DNA of 64,000 nucleotides from Riptortus pedestris. Its lineage: Eukaryota; Arthropoda; Insecta; Hemiptera; Alydidae. Of the stretch, positions 58,149-64,000 are shown piece after piece. The stretch covers positions 71,489,501 through 71,553,500 of the forward strand of contig CM032232.1 in NCBI GenBank assembly GCA_019009955.1. The letters are read 5' to 3'. The position numbers were made by a program, and so were the translations under genes. Every line of letters starts with the position of its first letter. Within the stretch, counting starts at the first letter, position 1. The notes beneath the pieces were generated by a model. The model worked only from the letters and a program-made list of their open reading frames with translations. It did no database searches and was not told the origin of the DNA.

Positions 58149-59528
58149 TCTATATATATATAAAATTGTAACCTCTGTCTGTACATTGATTTTTTTCGCG
58201 AAATTTCACGATAACTTTTCGTTTCACATGTCATAGACACCATAACTGCATTTTGTTTCTTTGGTGTCTGTTTGTTTGTTTGTTTGTTTGTTTGTTTGTT
58301 TATTTGTTTGTTTGTTTGTTACCTTTTCACGCACAAACGGCTGAACCGAATTTTATGAAACTTGGTATGTATATTACTACTAGCCCAACTTAGACTTTAG
58401 GCTATACTAATATTCTCTGTGACGAACAGGAGTGGGGGTTATAAGGGAGGCCTGAAATTAAAAATAGCGATATTTCGTTTTCTATTGGTTTTTTGGCAAA
58501 TATGAACATAAAAAAAGTTGTTTATTTTGTTATTTAGAGTAACCTTTGTTATATACACTTTTGTCGTATACCGAGTTATAAACGAGATATACGCTAAAAC
58601 CTATACCGGAAGTGGACAAAAGACCCAACCGAAATAAATAAAACTCGGTATATGTATTAGCAGTAACGCTTTCATTATAACAAGCCATACCAAAATTTCT
58701 AGGAACGGACAGAAGTGGGGGTTATCAGGAAAGCCAGAAAATAAAAATAGCGATATTTCGTTTCCTATTTGGTTTTCGGCAAATATGAACAGAAAAAAAG
58801 TTGTTTATTTTGTTATTTAAAGTAACTTTTATTTTATACATTTTTTCGTATACCGAATTATAAACGAGATATACGCTAAAACGTATAGCGGAAGTGAACA
58901 ATTTTATTTGGGACTTAAGACCCAACTGAACTAAATAAAACTCGGTATGTGAATTAGCACTAACGGCTTCCTTATAATAGGCCATCCTAATATTTCTAGG
59001 GACGGGCAGGAGTGGGGGTTATAAGGGAGGCCAGAAATTAAAAATAGCGATATTTCGTTTCCTACTGGTTTTTCGGCAAATATGAACATAAAAAAAGTTG
59101 TTTATTTTGTTATTTAGAGTAACTTTTTTTATGTACACTTTTTTCGTAAAGCGAATTATAAACGAGATATACGCTAAAACCTATAGCAGAACTGAACAAT
59201 TTTATTTGGGACAAAAGACCCAACCGAAATAAATAAAACTCGGTATGTGTATTCACACTAACGCTTTCATTATAACAAGCCATATCAACATTTCTAGGGA
59301 CGGGCAGGAGTGGGGGTTGTAAGGACGGGAAATACGACAATATGGAGGGCAGTGAAGTTTTACATAAAAAATTAATTTTATTATTAACAAATGTGAACGA
59401 CGGGTATAAACCCTAAACACTGGGAGGGGTAAATGTCAAAATATTGTGCAAAGTAGAGCCTTGCCAAAAAAATTCCATCACCATTCACCCTCAAACCGAT
59501 TCCCGGGCGAAGCCGGGTATCTGAGCTA

Positions 59529-59529
<1 letters not shown>
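58149..59529 (+). mobile_element. Hel-A Helitron, complete, first of a tandem pair
   Basis: TC at 58149 after A, TCTATATATATATAAAATTG start; four internal units marked by GGAGTGGGGGTTATAAGGGA (about 58430, 58713, 59009, 59308). Hairpin CCCGGGCGAAGCCGGG, TATCTGAG, CTAG at 59526-59529, then T. Confidence 0.85.

Positions 59530-59585
<56 letters not shown>
59530..59585. repeat. (TA)n microsatellite between two Hel-A copies
   Basis: About 28 TA repeats, joining the CTAG end of one copy to the 5' end of the next. Confidence 0.95.
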
Positions 59586-59590
<5 letters not shown>

Positions 59591-60554
59591 GTAACCTCTG
59601 TCTGTACATTGATTTTTTTCGCGAAATTTCACGATAACTTTTCGTTTCACATGTCATAGACACCATAACTACATTTTGTTTCTTTCGTGTCTGTTTGTTT
59701 GTTTGTTTGTTACCTTTTCACGCATAAACGGCTGAACCGATTTTTATGAAACTTGGTATGTATATTACTACTAGCCCAACTTAGACTTTAGGTTATATTA
59801 ATATTCTCTAAGACGAACAGGAGTGGGGGTTATAAGGGAGGCCTGAAATTAAAAATAGCGATATTTCGTTTCATATTGATTTTTCAGCAAATATGCACAT
59901 AACAAAAGTTATTTATTTCGTAATTTAGAGTAACTTTTGCTAAATACACTTTTGCCGTATACGGAAGTATAAATGAGTTATACGCTAAAAACTAAAGCGG
60001 GAGTCCACAATTTTATTTGGCACAAAAGACTCAACCGAACTAAACCAAACTCGCTATGTGAATTAATACTAACGATTCCCTTATAATAAGCCATACTAAC
60101 ATTTCTAGGGACGGGGAGGAGTGGGGGTTATAAGGGAGGTCTGAAATTAAAAATAGTGATATTTTGTTTCCTATTGGGGTTTCGGCAATTATGTACATAA
60201 CAAAAGTTGTTTATTTTGTTATTTAGAGAAACATTTGTTATTTACAATATCGTCGTATACCGAAGTATAAATGCGTTATACGCTAAAAATTATAGCGGGA
60301 GTCAACAATTTCATTTGGCACAAAAGACTGTCTATTAGCACTAACGCCATCCTTATAATAAGCCATACTAACATTTCTAGGAACGGGCAGGAGTGGGGGT
60401 TATAAGGGAGGCCTGAATTTACAAATTTTATTATTAACAAATCCACAGAAACGACGGGCATTAGCCCTAAACGCTGGGACGGGTAAAAGTCAAAATATTG
60501 TGCAAAGTAAAGCCTTGCCAAAAAAATACCATCACCATCCAGCCTCAAATGAAT
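59572..60554 (+). mobile_element. Hel-A Helitron, second of a tandem pair, 3' end lost
   Basis: The start AAAATTGTAACCTCTGTCTG follows directly from (TA)n, so TC is not resolvable. It runs through shortened (GTTT)n and three units to ACCATCCAGCCTCAAATGAA (60540-60555), then breaks into Hel-B sequence. Hairpin and CTAG are deleted. Confidence 0.8.
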
Positions 60555-60679
60555 TCATTTCATTTTTGTCATCTCCTGGGTGTGATTGATGGACATTTGA
60601 GGAATTTTTTTTTCAAAAATCGCGTCTTGAATACATCTAACTGGGCACTCAGTATGGGTTTCTTTTGTGTTGTGTAATT

Positions 60680-61410
60680 TTAGCAGATTTCCCTTAAGGG
60701 AAATCAGCTATTGAGGTCGTACTCATGACGCGATTTTCGAAAATTTTCTTCAAACGTCCATCCATCCTACCCAGGAGATGACGAAAATGAGGTCCGTTGA
60801 AAATTATATGTATATATATATCTATATCTATATATATATATATATATATATATATTTCTGTTATCGCTCTAGCGGTCGCAATTTTAGCAGATTTCCCTTA
60901 AGGGGCAACGGATCGAATAATTGTATAGAACCAATCTTATTACAAATTAAATTTACTATATATATTGTTATATACATTTATTCTCTATCTTGAATATTAA
61001 CCGAGATATTTCCATTTTTATGAAGTCTGTGGTCGGGTATAGTTTGGATTACGTCGGCCATCTTCGTCATTTCTCGGCTCAGGTGGAAGTTTCTTCTAAC
61101 CTGTCCTTTCTAACCTTACCTTACCTTCCTTCGTTACTTTGCGAGATTTATACAAATATGTTCTGTTCATCCGCCCCCCCCCCTGCTTTAGTGCTGGGAC
61201 GTCTAAAATTTTTTTTATTAAAATATAAATTACTCTTACAATTCAGAAGCCGTTTCAGTTGGGAATTTATTTTAATTAACTGAAAGATTTCTCATTACCG
61301 TTTGTATTTAATCAGGGTGGTATTGTGTTACCAGTATGCAGAGTTCTCTATTGTACAACTTCACATGGGAAATCTGCGTAGTTTACGCAGCCCCTGCGTG
61401 ACAGACTTTT
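60680..61410 (-). mobile_element. Hel-B element, complete, with a second 3' terminus inside
   Basis: Reversed 3' end TTTTAGCAGATTTCCCTTAA at 60680, central (TA)n 60810-60855, TTATCGCTCTAGCGGTCGCA then ATTTT. At 60886-60905 the terminal sequence TAGCAGATTTCCCTTAAGGG appears again in the same orientation, fused to CAACGGATCGAATAATTG. The 5' end CCCCTGCGTGACAGACTTTT closes it. The 61020-61150 segment is a variant shared with 50590-50700. Confidence 0.8.
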
Positions 61411-62218
61411 GAAAACTCAGCTCTCTAGGGTATTTGCACTCACGCTCGCCCAAAGCAACGGCAGAATGAGATTCATGTTGTTGGCCTTATCACTGTTTTC
61501 GTCCATTCGACTCTCCTTATCTTAACGTTCGTCCTTAATGTGTTGGACACTGGGAACTTGAAGTGAAATTATTTGAATTTTAGATAGGTTGTTATAAAGG
61601 AAGACAAATATATTTATATTTAATAGATAGAACCCATAAAAATCACATTTTCGTTTTAGGTAATTCTAACTTTTAAATGAAAATATGATGGACTAAAATT
61701 TGAAATTGATTTTGTTCACAAATGTTACTTGCACAAGGGTTCTTGCTAAGGGAATGATAGAGAATAATATGCCTGATAAGGCAATCTTAGCGTCAATCCA
61801 CTCGTGGAAATAGGTTTGTTGTAAACACAGATCCTATGTGATGGACCTCTTTTTATCTTTGGGCGATAGCTCACAAGATCATCAAGTTAGTTATATTAAG
61901 TAAATAAATATCTGTTGAATTTTGGACATTACTTACCTTTGTGTTTTAATAATTTTCTGAAAGCTTTAATTCATATCTGTTTGCTAGTTTAACTTGCAAT
62001 GCCTTGAACAGCCTCTACATATAAAAAAACAATCAAAAAATAAACCCAAGATTTGTACTGTTAATTTGAATTAATCCTATTTAACTTTGTGCTCCGAAAC
62101 TCTCTCTAGAGACATAAATTACTTCACTGGACATTTATATTATATTCAATCCCAGAAGTCAAGGTGATTTTTTTTTAAATATTCACTTATTAAGAAAAAG
62201 AGAGCCCTTGAAATACAG
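61411..62218. other. No feature recognised
   Basis: AT-rich sequence without coding pattern. Confidence 0.35.
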
Positions 62219-62725
62219 GGATCTTTACCCTGAAACCAATTTTCTGCATAATTTTACTCTTCCCTCCTATTATATAATATCTTTTTTATTATTACTATTA
62301 ATCTCAGGCTTCCCCGTCAATTTTTTTATTGATTTCTTACAACGTATGAAAGCTTATGGATATCCTCATAAGCTTAAAATAATAACTAGTTATAAGTCTA
62401 GCACAATATCTACCTCGTTCATTTCTTAGATTACTTCCAAGAATTTTTAGTTAATAAACTAAATGTGAATAAAGTTTCACTATAACACTAACTTAATGCA
62501 TTCTAAATGTACTAGTTAAACAATTAAAATGTTCAGAAATGTTATATTGAAGCAGTTGGTCAATGGTAAATACTGAAATAGAAGAATTGAATACCCAAAT
62601 TTTCCTTAATCCTTAGTATATATCTTATGTTTCCCAAAAATACACTCATTCTATATAAACCATTACATTCTAGAATAATACATACACATTTGTTGCCCGG
62701 TCACGAATACTTAGTACACAGTAAA
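62219..62725. repeat. Block C2, duplication partner of 55863-56388
   Basis: Near-identical to C1 over its full length; the left flank differs (GAAATACAGGGATC here), and at the right a diverged Hel-B 5' end follows within about 25 bp. The 73-codon open frame 62208-62429 is also present in C1 with changes and looks spurious. Confidence 0.9.
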
Positions 62726-62744
62726 ACTGCGGACTTCGGAGCCG

Positions 62745-63425
62745 AAAAATCCATCACTCAGGGCTTGCGTAAACTAAGCAGATTTTCTACGTGCTAGTAT
62801 AACACATTTGTGATCTAATCTAACCAAATATTCTCTATTTATAAGTAAAAACCCAATGAGTAGACGGAGTGGGGGTAGGCAGGAAGCAAGAATAGCTCGC
62901 TTAATACCTGAATTAGAATAAATGCATAGTTTATCAATTGTAGAACGTTAACAATTTAACAAAAGTTAAGAACAAAGTTCTGTAACAGTTTACGATCCGA
63001 CTCACAATATCGAAGACATTTTGAATTTTCAGATTCCCCACCCTCTAAACCCCTACTATCCCAGTTCCGATTTCCCGACAATAACAATCTTGACCGAAAC
63101 TGTTAAATAACCGAGTATGGTATTAACCGAATGAACATTTTCGAATAAAGAACGAAAAGTCTTAATTGATGACGTTATCACAGAACGTATTTGCATGCCT
63201 CTCAGGAAGTAAATGTTCAATGAAAACCATATTTGGTATGTAACCTTGAAATGAAGTGGTTCATCATATGACAGCTTATTATTAATATAAAACTAGTAGG
63301 AGTTAGGGTTAATTGATGGCCAACAACTAATGTAAATATCTCGGCTAATATTCAATATAGAGGAGAAATGTAGACAAAAAAAATTATCACTATATTTGGA
63401 ATAAAATTGCTTCTATACAATTCTA
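62745..63425 (+). mobile_element. Diverged Hel-B, probably two overlapping fragments
   Basis: AATCCATCACTCAGGGCTTG then CGTAAACTAAGCAGATTTTC is a mutated 5' end. GTTTACGATCCGACTCACAA and CCTCTAAACCCCTACTATCC follow. From 63181, ACCATATTTGGTATGTAACC and ATATCTCGGCTAATATTCAA repeat internal parts in a second order. No 3' end is seen. Confidence 0.6.
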
Positions 63426-63799
63426 TTTTTTTAATCACCAATACAGCGAAGTATGAATAAAAAAAAATTATAAATATTTCAAAAAACCTTAATTTTCTTG
63501 AACGAACCTCTTTATTTCAGATACCTCAACATGTGTAATAGTCTTGGATATTTAATTTACAAACAAATTGAATTCAGAAATAATAATTAATTAATCAGAG
63601 AATAAATATTACACGTATCAAAAAGAATTTCTGAATTTACAACATTTTTTTTTTGTCACAGGTTCTCAATAATTGGCCAGAATATACAATTTCTTAAATA
63701 GAAAGAATTTAGGGAGGTTAAATTAATTTTTGTTGGATAGTTACCTTAACTTAAATACTAACAAATTTTATTATATATGGGATACTTAACCCGTAAATG

Positions 63800-64000
63800 G
63801 TAATATCCGTCTGTAGGACGGGTTAGAATAACAGTTTTTCCGCTAGAAAGCGTAATTGTCATTTTGAAACCTCCGTCTTCCAGCTATGCTTCAGTTAATC
63901 CATTACCTTGGTTGTTTGTTTACCTTTGGTGATAGTTTCGTGTTTGACTATAAATTTACAATTTGAAAATAAGTCACCCCGCTTTTGGGACGGATGTTAC
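63800..64000. mobile_element. Possible short MITE at the window edge
   Basis: GTAATATCCGTCTGTAGG at 63799 is mirrored by CCAAAAGCGGG-like sequence ending GGGACGGATGTTAC at 64000. The outer 13 bases match (one change) as inverted repeats. The right flank is outside the window. Confidence 0.4.

Larger units (their letters stand above)
57951..60650 (+). mobile_element. Hel-B remnant interrupted by two Hel-A copies
   Basis: The left part 57951-58148 holds TCTGACGCATAATAACGG, CCCACTAGTCGGATTTCAGC and a decayed CGTTAATAGAAATATATA. The right part 60556-60650 holds TCATTTTTGTCATCTCCTGG and GATTGATGGACATTTGAGG. Hel-A copies fill 58149-60554. Neither Hel-B end is intact. Confidence 0.7.

Noticed and set aside
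24981..60554. Initial idea that Hel-A was an RTE-type LINE 3' end, because of the CGGTTCAGCCGTTT-like block and (AAAC)n
   Set aside because: The TC start, GC-rich hairpin, CTAG end and A/T insertion sites fit a Helitron; there is no RT and no poly-A or target duplication.

Overview
The window is eukaryotic nuclear DNA, AT-rich and intron-bearing, with no operons, rRNA or tRNA genes. The protein families (an insect-type acid lipase, NME6, an enkurin-domain protein) and the transposon types (Helitrons, Penelope-like, Tc1/mariner, pogo, R1-like LINEs, tRNA-headed SINEs) suggest an arthropod, most likely an insect. That is inference from gene content; I cannot name the species.

Host genes lie in the first 17 kb. 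(1) 517-3109 (+): the last two coding exons of an enkurin-domain gene, best match ENKD1, joined across a GC-AG intron; upstream exons are outside the window. (2) 8342-8515 (+): an unrecognised 57-codon terminal exon with a polyadenylation signal just after it. (3) 11157-15139 (-): a complete four-exon NME6 gene (nucleoside diphosphate kinase 6, 191 aa); every exon phase fits and the active-site His is present. (4) 15493-16647 (+): an intronless 384-aa acid lipase with Ser-Asp-His triad, starting 353 bp from the NME6 start codon in divergent orientation. Neither gene needs the other functionally; they may share a promoter region.

From about 17 kb to the end I find no intact host gene. The sequence is layered mobile DNA. 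Two families dominate. Family 'Hel-A' has canonical Helitron ends (5' TC, GC-rich 3' hairpin, CTAG, inserted between A and T) and internal tandem units of roughly 290 bp. Family 'Hel-B' is a short (about 0.6-1.0 kb) element with a central (TA)n tract, subterminal inverted repeats and a 20-bp palindrome just before a CTAA 3' end, like Helentron-associated HINE/DINE elements. At three loci (24.8-28.2 kb, 50.6-53.3 kb, 57.9-60.6 kb) two Hel-A copies sit side by side in the (TA)n of a Hel-B copy: twice head-to-tail, once head-to-head as a 2.2-kb palindrome. Next to these, at 54.08-54.59 kb, is a broken Pif1-type Helitron helicase fragment ending in the same 3' terminus as Hel-B, which points to the autonomous relative that mobilised Hel-B.

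Other repeats: tRNA-headed SINEs (about eight copies), two solo LTRs of one family in opposite orientations (both with ATAT target duplications) plus a third degenerate copy, a pogo-like MITE, a Tc1/mariner deletion derivative with a helix-turn-helix remnant, a TA-flanked 896-bp MITE with nested inner ends, a 63-bp minisatellite open in one frame on each strand, an A/C-rich minisatellite, a 220-bp near-perfect foldback, a recent ~0.5-kb duplication joined to Hel-B ends, and decayed Penelope and LINE coding sequence.
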